A stretch of 64,000 nt of DNA from Streptomyces sp. NBC_01723 (GTDB taxonomy: Bacteria; Actinomycetota; Actinomycetes; Streptomycetales; Streptomycetaceae): contig NZ_CP109171.1 in assembly GCF_036246005.1 (NCBI RefSeq), positions 7,304,001 to 7,368,000 of the forward strand. The letters are read 5' to 3'. Made by a program: the position numbers and the translations under genes. A model generated the notes under the pieces. It saw only the letters and a list, made by a program, of their open reading frames with translations, made no database searches and was not told the origin of the DNA. Position 1 is the first letter of the stretch. The number at the start of each line of letters is the position of its first letter. Shown here one piece after another: positions 8,218 to 18,745 of the stretch.

Positions 8218-8616
8218 CTAGGCGCCCTGCGCCCCGGAAGGGCCCACCTCGGTGAGCGCCACCGCCAGCTCCTGGACGTTGTCGTAGCGCGCCTTGTTCG
8301 GCAGCCGGTCCAGCTCCTCGACGAGGGCGTCGGGCGCGTTGCCGTGGCGCAGGGTGCGGGTCAGTTCCCGCGGTCCCGCGGGGAAGCTGCCCCGGGTCAG
8401 GTTCCGGGCCAGTTCGAGCCGCAGGGCCTCCAGGTACGTCGGCCCGCGGCCCGGTGTCACCGGCCCGTGCGTGACGTCCGGATCGTCCTCCGCCACCGGC
8501 TCCGGGTCGTGCCACTCCTCGGTCCGGGTGGGGTGCCCGGACCTGAGCAGACCCTGCAGTTCGTGCTTCATCTCGTCGTCGCGGTGGGCGCTCATCCGGT
8601 CGCTGCCTCGCTGCAT
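8218..8616 (-). CDS. DUF2795 domain protein
   Basis: 132 residues. The C-terminal 65 residues fit DUF2795, a small helical domain: GSFPAGPRELTRTLRHGNAP, then a DALVEELDRLPNKARYDNVQEL helix pair. The N-terminal half is hydrophilic and probably disordered. Function is unknown; members often accompany stress genes in actinobacteria. The ATG at 8616 has GGAGGGA seven bases upstream and lies 25 bases downstream of the predicted start point of a GTGT-N15-GGGTAC promoter, which supports this start over longer forms. Confidence 0.75.
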   Translation of the reverse strand: MQRGSDRMSAHRDDEMKHELQGLLRSGHPTRTEEWHDPEPVAEDDPDVTHGPVTPGRGPTYLEALRLELARNLTRGSFPAGPRELTRTLRHGNAPDALVEELDRLPNKARYDNVQELAVALTEVGPSGAQGA

Positions 8617-8648
8617 GTCTCCCTCCAGATCTTCTGGGTGCCGACCGC

Positions 8649-8673
8649 GTACCCGGACACCGGGGCCCGACAC
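8649..8673 (-). promoter_or_regulatory. Candidate sigma-B-type promoter of the DUF2795 gene
   Basis: Read on the minus strand, GTGT (8673-8670) is followed by 15 bases and GGGTAC (8654-8649). This fits GNNT-N14-16-GGGTAY, the promoter pattern I recall for S. coelicolor sigma-B and its paralogues. The predicted transcript would begin about 25 bases before the ATG at 8616, leaving room for the GGAGGGA ribosome site. A sigma factor of that family is encoded 3.8 kb away at 12421. Confidence 0.55.
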
Positions 8674-8810
8674 GGATTCACCCGGACGGGTCCGCTCCGA
8701 TCTCGCCGGCCGGCACCGGATCAGTAATCGAGAAGCGCGGGTCCCGTCGGCCCCTCTAGCGTGTGAGGACCGCGGGCCTTCACATGGAGCCCCCGACAGA
8801 TGGAGACACG

Positions 8811-11201
<2,391 letters not shown>

Positions 11202-11259
11202 CCGCGGCGGCCCACGGCGCCGGTACCGGTGGCGGCCGGCGCTGTGGGATCGTAAGGGC

Positions 11260-11688
11260 GTGACGAGCCTGGAGGACCTGGCCCGGCTGCGCCGGGCACG
11301 CGACCTGATGGACCGCGAGTACGCCGAGCCGCTCGACGTCCCGGCGCTGGCGCGGGTCGCCCTCATGTCGGCGGGCCACTTCTCCCGCAGCTTCCGCGCC
11401 GCCTACGGGGAGACCCCCTACAGCTATCTGATGACGCGCCGTATCGAGCGCGCCAAGGCCCTGCTGCGGCGCGGCGACCTGTCCGTCACCGAGGTCTGCT
11501 TCGCCGTCGGCTGTACCTCGCTGGGATCGTTCAGCTCGCGCTTCACCGAACTGGTCGGCGAGAGCCCGAGCGCCTACCGGGAACGCGACCACGCCGACGG
11601 CGCCGCGATCCCCGCCTGCGTCGCCAAGGTCCACACCCGACCGGTCAGGAACGGAGAAGCCCGGCCCGCGCGCCCGCCCGTAGCGTGA
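11260..11688 (+). CDS. AraC family transcriptional regulator, DNA-binding domain only
   Basis: 142 residues, consisting almost entirely of the AraC/XylS double helix-turn-helix: first HTH at about residues 27-47 (VPALARVALMSAGHFSRSF) and second at about 74-97 (SVTEVCFAVGCTSLGSFSSRF), with the classic PYSYLMTRRIERAKALL between. There is no N-terminal sensor domain, so effector binding may be absent or in trans. The GTG start at 11260 is directly before the first helix. The gene is followed with almost no gap by a VOC/glyoxalase-type gene, a pair frequently seen in actinomycetes, which suggests it regulates its neighbour. Confidence 0.88.
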   Translation: MTSLEDLARLRRARDLMDREYAEPLDVPALARVALMSAGHFSRSFRAAYGETPYSYLMTRRIERAKALLRRGDLSVTEVCFAVGCTSLGSFSSRFTELVGESPSAYRERDHADGAAIPACVAKVHTRPVRNGEARPARPPVA

Positions 11689-11693
11689 CAGGC

Positions 11694-12110
11694 ATGGACA
11701 TCAATCTCGCGCAGTGCTTCATCGCCGTCGACGACCACGACACGGCGATCGCCTTCTACCGGGACGTGCTCGGGATGGAGGTCCGGGACGACGTCGCGTT
11801 CGAGGGGATGCGCTGGGTGACCGTCGGCTCCCCGGCCCAGCCCGACGTCGGCATCGTCCTCGAACCACCGCTCGCCGACCCCAACGCCTCGGTCAGCGAC
11901 CGGGAGGCCATGGCCGAACTGCTGGCGAAGGGATTGCTGCGCGGCCTGAACTTCACCACCGACGACGTCGACGCCACCTTCGAACACATCCGGGCCGCCG
12001 GCGCCGAGGTCCTCCAGGAACCGGTCGACCAGCCCTACGGCGTCCGGGACTGCGCCTTCCGCGACCCGGCCGGGAACATGGTCCGCTTCAGCCGGCCACG
12101 CACCGGCTGA
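11694..12110 (+). CDS. VOC (glyoxalase/bleomycin resistance) family protein
   Basis: 138 residues with two beta-alpha-beta-beta-beta modules of the vicinal oxygen chelate fold. The first is INLAQCFIAVDDHDTAIAFY with the RDVLGMEV turn; the second is LLRGLNFTTDDVDATFEHI followed by the closing strand DPAGNMVRFSRP. Metal ligands are not certain. Family members act in methylglyoxal detoxification, antibiotic sequestration or aromatic ring cleavage. The ATG at 11694 is chosen; a GTG at 11685 overlapping the AraC stop would add three residues and give translational coupling. The substrate is unknown. Confidence 0.83.
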   Translation: MDINLAQCFIAVDDHDTAIAFYRDVLGMEVRDDVAFEGMRWVTVGSPAQPDVGIVLEPPLADPNASVSDREAMAELLAKGLLRGLNFTTDDVDATFEHIRAAGAEVLQEPVDQPYGVRDCAFRDPAGNMVRFSRPRTG

Positions 12111-12420
12111 CCCGCCCCGGGCGGCGCTGCGCGTCGCGGTGCCGCCCGAGGGTTTGCGACGGGCTTCAGGGGGCAGGGGCAAGGTCAGTGCTTCGGACAG
12201 GAGGCACGTCCGTGGGAGCGGCGCCAATGCGCCCCGGACGAGTCGGTCCGGACCCGGACGCCCTCCCGTGGTGACCGCCCGACCTCAGGGCCGGGCCGTC
12301 GTACCGCGCAGCTCGCGCGCCGGAGGTTCCCGGAGCCCCCGCCACCCCGTGGGCCGCGCCCCAGGGGCTCAGGCCCGGCGCGACGGCCGGCCCCCGCGCT
12401 CCGAAGGAGTTGCGACGCAC
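12111..12420 (+). other. 310-bp leader of the sigma factor gene, with a 20-codon ORF
   Basis: There is no full-size gene here. A mini-ORF starts at GTG 12212 and ends at TGA 12272-12274. It has an AGGAGG box at 12199-12204 at ideal spacing and encodes 20 residues (VGAAPMRPGRVGPDPDALPW). It could be a leader peptide affecting the downstream sigma gene or a chance match. No GGGTAY sigma-B-like box was found. The rest is GC-rich with no clear terminator. Confidence 0.4.
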
Positions 12421-13215
12421 ATGCCGATCCACGCCAGCGTGAAGCACCCGCACGACGACGCCCCCGACACCGCGGACGCGTTCCGCCGGCTGACCACCCT
12501 CCCCGACGGCCCGGAGCGCGACGTGGTCCGCGAGCGGATCGTGGAGGCCTGGCTGCCGATGGCCGAACGCCTCGCGGGACGCTTCCGCAGCCGCGGCGAG
12601 AGCTACGACGACCTGCGCCAGGTCGCCGCCCTCGGCTTGGTCAAGGCCGTCGACCGGTACGACCCCGAGCGCGGCAACGCCTTCGAGAGCTACGCCGTGC
12701 CGACCATCACGGGCGAGATCAAGCGGCACTTCCGCGACCACATGTGGACGCTGCACGTGCCGCGCCGGGTCCAGGAACTGCGCAACCGCGTGCGCTTCGC
12801 CCGCCAGGAGCTCTCCCAGACCATCCCGGGCCGCAGTCCCACGGTCACCGAGATCGCCGAGCACACCGACCTCGGCGAGGAGGACGTCCGGGTCGGTCTG
12901 GAGGCGCTGGAGAGCTTCACCGCCCTGTCCCTGGACGCCGAGCTGCCGGGCAGCGAGGACGGGTTCTCGCTCGGTGACGCCCTCGGCGGGCCCGACCCCG
13001 CCCTCGACACCGTCGTGGACCGCGAGGCCGTCAAGGATCGCCTGGCCGCCCTTCCCGATCGGGAGCGCGCCATCCTGTACATGCGCTTCTTCGACGACAT
13101 GACCCAGAGCCGGATCGCCGAGCAGCTCGGCATCTCCCAGATGCACGTCTCCCGCCTGATCAGCCGCTGCTGCGACCGGGTGCGGGAGCAGGTGCTGCGG
13201 GATCCGGGGGCCTGA
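12421..13215 (+). CDS. sigK: SigB/SigF/SigG-family alternative sigma factor
   Basis: 264 residues of the stress/sporulation SigB-SigF-SigG subfamily, lacking region 1.1. Region 2 is at about residues 55-110 (YDDLRQVAALGLVKAVDRYDP then FESYAVPTITGEIKRHFRD, key run FESYAVPTITGEIKRHF), region 3 in the middle, and region 4 at about 205-258 with helix-turn-helix MTQSRIAEQLGISQMHVSR. The ATG at 12421 has AAGGAG upstream. No anti-sigma gene lies adjacent, unlike many sigB loci. The symbol sigK rests on my memory that S. coelicolor sigK lies between the gvp and nar1 loci, as here. The subfamily assignment is firm and the exact symbol is not. Confidence 0.85.
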   Translation: MPIHASVKHPHDDAPDTADAFRRLTTLPDGPERDVVRERIVEAWLPMAERLAGRFRSRGESYDDLRQVAALGLVKAVDRYDPERGNAFESYAVPTITGEIKRHFRDHMWTLHVPRRVQELRNRVRFARQELSQTIPGRSPTVTEIAEHTDLGEEDVRVGLEALESFTALSLDAELPGSEDGFSLGDALGGPDPALDTVVDREAVKDRLAALPDRERAILYMRFFDDMTQSRIAEQLGISQMHVSRLISRCCDRVREQVLRDPGA

Positions 13216-13402
13216 GGGAGCCTCGGCGCCGACCCGGTCCGGAACCGCGATTCCGGGCTCCGAAACCTCGGGCTCACCCGCCCGGGGGCCGCGTTCGCGC
13301 GAACGGCGCAGGGTGGCGCGCGCACCCGGGGCGGGCGGGCTGTGATGGCCGAGGGGCGCGAGTGCCGTGCCCCCGCCACCGCAGCTCGAAGGAGCCCGCC
13401 CC

Positions 13403-14251
13403 ATGCGCCGCACCGCCCGCGCCCTGTCCGTGGCCGTCCTGGCCAGTGCCGCCCTCGGCGCCCTCGCGGGGCCGAGCGCGGCCGATCCCGCCGTCCCCCC
13501 GCCGCCCGCCGGCGCCGGTGAGCCCGTACCGCCGCCGGTGGCCGAGGAACCCGTACCGCCGCCGGCCGCCGAGGAACCCCTCGCACCGGCCGGTGACCAG
13601 ACCGCCGCCGAGGTCAGCCCCGCCGACGTCACCCCCGGCGGCACCGTCACCGTGTCGGTCTCGTGCGCCCCGACCGGAGGCTCCGCGCCGGCGACCCTGG
13701 ACGCCACCTCCCTGGCCTTCGACGAGGGCACCGTCGAGCTGCGCAAGGTGGAGGAGGAGGGAGGCACGGGCGCCGGTCCGGCCTACCGGGGGACCGCCCG
13801 GATAGCCGCCGCCGAGGACTTCGGGAGCGAGGCGGACGCGGAGGGCGCCGAGGAGGACTGGACCGTCGACGGCGCCTGCCCGGACGAGGCGGGCGGGGAG
13901 GGCGACCCGTGGAGCGCCACCATGAACGTGCCGGGCGCCACGGCGGGGGAGAGCGGCACCGCCAAGCCCCCGTGCCCCCCGTCCACCGCCCCGCACGGCG
14001 ACAGGCCCACCCACGGCACGCCCTGCGCCACCGAGCCGCCGTGCCCCGGGACCGCCGCCCCGTACGGTGAGTCCGCGGGGAAGTCCTGCGGCGGTGGGAA
14101 GGCGGAACACGGGGTGCGGGCCGGGGCGGGCGGCACCTTCAGCGACTCGGTGCCCGCCCTGGCCGCGGGCGGCGTCCTGATCGCGGGCGCGTGCGCGGCG
14201 GCCGCCCACCGGCTGCGGCTGCGGCTGCGCGGGGAGGACGGGCAGCGCTGA
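13403..14251 (+). CDS. Secreted/cell-envelope protein of unknown function, Pro/Glu-rich
   Basis: 282 residues. It has an N-terminal signal peptide (MRRTARALSVAVLASAAL, cleavage near the SAADP) followed by a Pro/Ala/Glu-rich stretch with repeated PVPPPVAEE-like units. A probable small beta domain begins EVSPADVTPGGTVTVSVSC and contains Cys pairs. A His/Pro/Cys-rich segment follows, then a C-terminal hydrophobic helix (VPALAAGGVLIAGACAAAA) and a basic tail. This layout suggests a membrane-anchored surface protein, but there is no LPXTG or LAXTG motif. The ATG at 13403 has GAAGGAG upstream. No family recognised. Confidence 0.75.
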   Translation: MRRTARALSVAVLASAALGALAGPSAADPAVPPPPAGAGEPVPPPVAEEPVPPPAAEEPLAPAGDQTAAEVSPADVTPGGTVTVSVSCAPTGGSAPATLDATSLAFDEGTVELRKVEEEGGTGAGPAYRGTARIAAAEDFGSEADAEGAEEDWTVDGACPDEAGGEGDPWSATMNVPGATAGESGTAKPPCPPSTAPHGDRPTHGTPCATEPPCPGTAAPYGESAGKSCGGGKAEHGVRAGAGGTFSDSVPALAAGGVLIAGACAAAAHRLRLRLRGEDGQR

Positions 14252-14332
14252 GCCGGAGTCATGGCTCGCGTGCCGGATGGGTACTGGGATCAACGACGGT
14301 GAGCGGCAGTACGGACCCGCGCGGAGGTACGC

Positions 14333-15595
14333 ATGCGGCGCACGGACCCCGAAGGCCACGACGCCGTGGGCCACGGCCCCGTCCGGTACGGCCCCCACCT
14401 GCCCGACGACGGGCTGCCGGTGCTGCCCGAACTGTCCGCCGTACTCGCCGCCGCCGCGGACCGCGCCCGAGGGGAACCGGTCGGCGGCGCCCCGGCCCTC
14501 ACGGCCGCCGCGAGCGGCTACTGGCACCGGCGCGGCCTGCCCACCGATCCCGGCCAGGTGGCCGCCGCCCCCGGTGCGCACACCCTGCTGCTTGCGCTGA
14601 CCGCCGCGCTCGGCGGCGACGTCCTGGTGCCCCGCCCCTGCGCCGCCTGGTGGGCACCGGACGCGCGGCTGCTCGGCAGCCCCGTCTTCCACGTCCCGAC
14701 GCCGGCCGAGAGCGGTGGCGTCCCCGACCCGTACGCCCTCCTGGAGACCGTCCGCCGGGTGCGCGCCGAGGGCGGCGACCCCCGCCTGCTGGTGCTGGCC
14801 GTCGCCGACGACCCCACCGGCACCGTCGCGCCGCCCGAACTGCTGCACGAGACCGTCGAGGCCGCCGCCGGGGAGGGGCTGCACCTGGTCAGCGACGAGA
14901 CCTGGCGGGACACCCTGCACGACCCGCACGCCACCGTGCTGCTCAGTCCCGCCGAGATGCTGCCCGAGCGGGTCACCGTCGTCACGGACCTGGCCGGGGG
15001 GCTGCTGCCGCCCGGCTGGCCGGCCGCCGTCGCCCGCTTCCCGGCGTCCGCGGCCGGCGACGGCCTGCACGCGCGCGTGCTCGACGTGCTCACCGCCCTC
15101 GGCGCGGGCGTGGCCGCGCCCGTCGCCGCCGCGGCCGGGTACGCGCTCGACGAACCCGAGCCGGTCACCGCCCGCCGGTCGGCCGCCGTACGCCTGCACG
15201 CGCGCGTGGCCGCCGCCGTGCACGCGGCCGTCGTCGCCACGGGCGCCACGGCGCGGCCCCCGCAGGCCGGCCGTCACCTGTACGCCGACCTCGGCCCGCT
15301 GCGCGACGCCCTCGGCGCGCAGGGCGTCGGCGACGCCCAGGAACTGGAGGACTTCCTCTCCACCCGGCTCGGCATGCCCGCCCCCGGCGGACACCGCTTC
15401 GGCGACGACCTCGCGGCCCTTCGCGTGCGGCTCGCCACCGGCCCGCTGCTCGGCACCGGCACCGCCGAACAGCGCGCGGAATGCCTCACCTCCCCGGACC
15501 CGTTGGAACTGCCACACGTGCGACGCGCGTTGACCGCCCTCGGGTCGGTCTTCGGCGATCTGCGCGACGCTCAGCGATGGGAGCCTCCTCGATGA
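14333..15595 (+). CDS. Aminotransferase class I/II-fold protein lacking the PLP lysine
   Basis: 420 residues aligning in outline with class I/II aminotransferases: an N-terminal PGAHTLLLALTAAL segment (cofactor phosphate binding), a DDPTGTVAP loop in place of NPTG, and LVSDETWRDT with the Asp that normally contacts the pyridine nitrogen. Where SxxK is expected the sequence reads VTDLAGGLLPPGW, and the whole protein contains no lysine. It therefore cannot form the usual internal aldimine. It could be a non-catalytic binding or regulatory protein. The stop overlaps the ATG of the next gene (ATGA), so the two are translationally coupled. Start at ATG 14333, preceded by CGGAGG. Confidence 0.75.
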   Translation: MRRTDPEGHDAVGHGPVRYGPHLPDDGLPVLPELSAVLAAAADRARGEPVGGAPALTAAASGYWHRRGLPTDPGQVAAAPGAHTLLLALTAALGGDVLVPRPCAAWWAPDARLLGSPVFHVPTPAESGGVPDPYALLETVRRVRAEGGDPRLLVLAVADDPTGTVAPPELLHETVEAAAGEGLHLVSDETWRDTLHDPHATVLLSPAEMLPERVTVVTDLAGGLLPPGWPAAVARFPASAAGDGLHARVLDVLTALGAGVAAPVAAAAGYALDEPEPVTARRSAAVRLHARVAAAVHAAVVATGATARPPQAGRHLYADLGPLRDALGAQGVGDAQELEDFLSTRLGMPAPGGHRFGDDLAALRVRLATGPLLGTGTAEQRAECLTSPDPLELPHVRRALTALGSVFGDLRDAQRWEPPR

Positions 15596-16707
15596 CGCAG
15601 CAGCCCCGGTCGACCACGAGCACCCCCGCGTCCCCCGAGGACACCGCCGCGCCGCCGGTCACGCCCGCCCGGGCCCCTTCGTACCCGCCGCTCGCCGATC
15701 CCCGGCCGCCCGCCGAACACCGCGTATGGCCGCGCACCTTCCACGACCGGCTGACCGCGCCGCTGCCCGGCCTGAGGGCCCTCGCCAGATTCGCCCGCGA
15801 GGGCGCGGTGAGACCCGGCCGCGAGGGCCTCGCCGACATCCCCCGGCTGCCCCACGCCCCCGGCCCGCTGCCCCGCGTGGACGCGGACACCGTCGCCGTC
15901 ACCTGGGCGGGACACGCCAGCTGGGTGGTGCGGATCGGCGGCCTCACCGTGCTCACCGACCCGGTCTGGTCCCGCCGCATCCTCGGCACCCCCGCCCGGA
16001 TCACCCCCGTCGGCGTCGCCTGGAGCGACCTGCCCCGCGTCGACGCCGTCGTCATCAGCCACAACCACTACGACCACCTGGACGCCCCCACCCTGCGCAG
16101 GCTCCCGCGCGACACCCCCGTCCTGGTGCCCGCCGGACTGGGCCGCTGGTTCCACCGCCGCCGCTTCACCCGCGTCACCGAGCTGGACTGGTGGGAGGCG
16201 ACCGAACTGGGTCCAAGGGGCGATGCCGAAGGCGCCTCCGGCAAGGGCGGTGGCCGGCGACGGGCGGGAGTGCGCTTCGACTTCGTCCCCGCGCACCACT
16301 GGTCCAAGCGCAGCCTCGTCGACACCTGCCGCAGCCTGTGGGGCGGCTGGGTGCTCACCGCGCCCGACGGACGGCGCGTGTACTTCGCCGGGGACACGGG
16401 GTACGGCCACTGGTTCACCCGGATCGGCCGCCGCTACCCCGGCATCGACCTCGCGCTGCTCCCCATCGGCGCCTACGACCCCCGCTGGTGGCTCAGCGAC
16501 GTGCACTGCGACCCGGAGGAGGCGGTCCGGGCCGCCCAGGACGTCGGGGCCCGCCGCATGGCGCCGATGCACTGGGGAACGTTCGTCCTCTCCGCGGAAC
16601 CGGTGCTGGAACCCCTCACCCGGACCCGCGCCGCCTGGCAGGCCGCGGGTCTGCCCCGGGAGGACCTGTGGGACCTGCCGGTGGGAGCTTCACGGGTACT
16701 GGAGTAG
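15592..16707 (+). CDS. MBL-fold metal-dependent hydrolase, NAPE-PLD/UlaG-like
   Basis: 371 residues. The metal-binding motif SHNHYDHLD (HxHxDH) is at about residues 157-165. Upstream is the strand AVTWAGHASWVVRIGGLTVLTDPVWS typical of the family (key run TWAGHASWV), and further ligands lie in FVPAHHWSKR and YFAGDTGYG, ending with MAPMHWGTF. Relatives include N-acylphosphatidylethanolamine phospholipase D and L-ascorbate-6-phosphate lactonase, so a phosphodiester or lactone substrate is likely. A Gly/Arg/Ala-rich insertion at about residues 206-224 is probably a disordered loop. Start at ATG 15592 overlapping the previous stop; ATG 15577 is an alternative. Confidence 0.85.
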   Translation: MTQQPRSTTSTPASPEDTAAPPVTPARAPSYPPLADPRPPAEHRVWPRTFHDRLTAPLPGLRALARFAREGAVRPGREGLADIPRLPHAPGPLPRVDADTVAVTWAGHASWVVRIGGLTVLTDPVWSRRILGTPARITPVGVAWSDLPRVDAVVISHNHYDHLDAPTLRRLPRDTPVLVPAGLGRWFHRRRFTRVTELDWWEATELGPRGDAEGASGKGGGRRRAGVRFDFVPAHHWSKRSLVDTCRSLWGGWVLTAPDGRRVYFAGDTGYGHWFTRIGRRYPGIDLALLPIGAYDPRWWLSDVHCDPEEAVRAAQDVGARRMAPMHWGTFVLSAEPVLEPLTRTRAAWQAAGLPREDLWDLPVGASRVLE

Positions 16708-16752
16708 CCCCGCGCTCCGCCCGGACGGCCCCCGAGCCGCCCCGCCCGAGCC

Positions 16753-17388
16753 CTACGCCCTCGCCGGCCCCCGGAACCGTCGCCACACTCCCGGCGCCAC
16801 GCTGACCAGGACGGTGAGGGCGATCGCCGCGGCCACGCCCTCCCAGGGCTCGCTGAACAGAGCGCCGCTCAGGACCCCGATCAACTGGTACGTCACCGCC
16901 CAGGCCAGGCAGGCCGGCAGGTTGCCGCGGGCGAAGCGGCGCAGCGGCCACTCGGCGAGCAGGCAGGCCAGCATCACCGGTATGCGGCCGGCCGGCACCA
17001 GCCGGGACAGCACCAGGACCGCGACGTCGTGCTCGGCGAGCTTGTCCTGCGCCTGCTCCAGCCGGTCCTCCGGCGCCCGGGACCGGATCGCCTCCAGCCA
17101 GCGCGAGCCGTTCTTCGAGCCGACCCCGCGCCGGCCCAGCCAGTACAGCGCCATGTCCCCGCAGAACGCGGCCAGCGACGCCGTCGCGAACACCATCAGC
17201 ATGGAGAACGGCAGCGTCTGGTGCATCGCCACCACGGCCGCCGAACTCACCAGCGCGCCCGTCGGCACCACCGGCACCAACGCCCCGATGAGCACCAGCA
17301 GGAACAGCGACGGATACCCGAACGCCTGCTGCGTCGGCTCCGTCGGAATGCTCGTCATGCTCGTCGTGGCGGCGTCCAGCCAGTTCAC
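16753..17388 (-). CDS. DedA family membrane protein
   Basis: 211 residues with about five hydrophobic segments, and the DedA/SNARE-associated pattern: an N-terminal LVPVVPTG motif, a re-entrant FCGDMALYWLGRRGVG segment and the charged VPAGRIPVML loop containing the conserved Arg. DedA proteins are thought to translocate lipid carriers such as undecaprenyl phosphate or phospholipids across the membrane. The GTG at 17388 overlaps the stop of the upstream metallo-beta-lactamase-fold gene (GTGA), so the two form an operon, consistent with a shared lipid-related role. The exact substrate is not evident. Confidence 0.85.
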   Translation of the reverse strand: MNWLDAATTSMTSIPTEPTQQAFGYPSLFLLVLIGALVPVVPTGALVSSAAVVAMHQTLPFSMLMVFATASLAAFCGDMALYWLGRRGVGSKNGSRWLEAIRSRAPEDRLEQAQDKLAEHDVAVLVLSRLVPAGRIPVMLACLLAEWPLRRFARGNLPACLAWAVTYQLIGVLSGALFSEPWEGVAAAIALTVLVSVAPGVWRRFRGPARA

Positions 17389-18158
17389 CGCGCGACCTCC
17401 ACCCGCACACTCTCGCCGTGCCCCAGCCGGTGCACGGCGACCCCCGGCGCGCGCAGCGCCGACAGGCGCACGAACTCGTCGCCCGGCGTGTGGAACTCGT
17501 GGGGGCGCACGGCGTCCATCCCGATCGGCCAGTACGTGCCGTAGTGCACCGGCACCGCCGTGCGCGGCGCCAGCCGGGTCAGTGCCTCCGCCGCCCGCCC
17601 CGCGTCCAGGTGCTCCGCACCCAGGTACGGGCCCCAGCCGCCCACCGGCAACAGCGCCGCGTCGACCGGCCCGACTTCCTTCTCCATGCCGTCGAACAGA
17701 CCGGTGTCCCCGGCGAAGTACGTCCGCGCCTCGCCCTCGACGACGTAGCCGAGCGCGGGGGAGCGGTGCCGTCCGACCGGCAGTCGCCGCCCGTCGTGCC
17801 GCGCGGGCACCGCCCGTATCCGCAGGTCCCCGACGTGCGCCACGTCGCCGGGCGCCACCTCCGCCACGTCCAGGTGGCCGAGCCGCCGCAGCCCCGGCAC
17901 CGCCCGTCGCGCGCCCCGGGGCACGAGCAGGCGCGTGCCCGGCGCGAGCCGCGCGAGCGACGGCACGTGCAGGTGGTCGGCGTGCAGATGGGACACCAGC
18001 GCCACGTCCGCGCGCCAGGCGTCCGGCGGCGGCACCGCGCCCCGCCTGCGGCGCAAGTGGGCGAGGCGGCGGGCGAACAGAGGATCGGTGAGCACGCGGA
18101 TGTCCGAGTCCTCGACCGTGCAGGTGGCGTGACCCCACCACGTGAGCTCCACCGGCAC
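17385..18158 (-). CDS. MBL-fold hydrolase, UlaG-like
   Basis: 257 residues. The N-terminus (MPVELTWWGHATCTVE) and motif HLHADHLH are diagnostic of the UlaG/YfhI-like metallo-beta-lactamase group, with further ligands at YFAGDTGLF and VPVHYGTYWP. It is a cytosolic metal hydrolase of unknown substrate. Together with the overlapping DedA gene downstream it forms a two-gene operon. Another protein of the same superfamily lies just across on the plus strand (15592-16707); the two are only distantly alike and do not look like a recent duplication. The start has GGTGCC only, so translation may depend on a weak site. Confidence 0.83.
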   Translation of the reverse strand: MPVELTWWGHATCTVEDSDIRVLTDPLFARRLAHLRRRRGAVPPPDAWRADVALVSHLHADHLHVPSLARLAPGTRLLVPRGARRAVPGLRRLGHLDVAEVAPGDVAHVGDLRIRAVPARHDGRRLPVGRHRSPALGYVVEGEARTYFAGDTGLFDGMEKEVGPVDAALLPVGGWGPYLGAEHLDAGRAAEALTRLAPRTAVPVHYGTYWPIGMDAVRPHEFHTPGDEFVRLSALRAPGVAVHRLGHGESVRVEVAR

Positions 18159-18241
18159 CTCTTTGCCTCCTTCGCGCGACTCCCCGAAGCCTACGTCCAG
18201 GAGTAGGGTCGGCGGCGAAAACGGGAGGTGAGGGGGACACC

Positions 18242-18643
18242 ATGGGGCCGGTGCGGGTGACGGCGATCGCGAGTCTGACGCCGCTGGAACTGCTCGACGA
18301 CGATCCGTTCCTGGTCGACTCCCGCAGCCAGCACGCCATGTGCGCCCGCTGGGCGGCGGAACACGGCTACGTCGTCGCCAGGGAACTGCTGGTCCGCGGG
18401 CTGCGACCGGACCACGACGCCCTGTGGGACGGGGTCCGCCCGGGCCACGACCTGTTCGTGGCCCCCAGCCGCCGGGTGCTGGAGAGCGCGCTGGCCTCCG
18501 TCGACGACTTCACCGCGGAGTGCGCGCGGCGCGGCGCCCGCGTCGAGACCGTCGGCCACGCGGAACCCGCGTACGACGCCCGGATGAAGGCGTGCGTGCA
18601 CCGCAGGCTGTCGATGCCCACGGCGGGATACGACGGCCGCTGA
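18242..18643 (+). CDS. Hypothetical protein, weakly resolvase-N-terminus-like
   Basis: 133 residues, not recognised with confidence. Residues 25-100 loosely echo the N-terminal domain of serine recombinases: a Ser/Gln start (SRSQ), a helix with AAEHGYVV and a strand-turn VLESALASVDDF. However, there is no clear catalytic Ser context and no DNA-binding tail, so recombinase activity is unlikely. The start ATG at 18242 has GAGGTGAGGGGGAC upstream. It stands alone between two opposite or spaced genes. It may be a domesticated recombinase fragment or an unrelated small protein. Confidence 0.55.
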   Translation: MGPVRVTAIASLTPLELLDDDPFLVDSRSQHAMCARWAAEHGYVVARELLVRGLRPDHDALWDGVRPGHDLFVAPSRRVLESALASVDDFTAECARRGARVETVGHAEPAYDARMKACVHRRLSMPTAGYDGR

Positions 18644-18745
18644 CCACCCTTTCGGGGTGTGAACCGGTCTCGGGGGGACAAACGGGTGCCCCGGAGCGTT
18701 GTGGCAGGGTGGGGAGGGCCCGGACGACGGGCCGGGACGTGAGGT

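Noticed and set aside
14258..14284. GGGTAC before the lysine-less aminotransferase-fold gene as sigma-B promoter
   Set aside because: No GNNT at 14-16 bases upstream.
15592..18158. Recent duplication of the two metallo-beta-lactamase-fold genes
   Set aside because: They share only superfamily motifs and differ in length and context.
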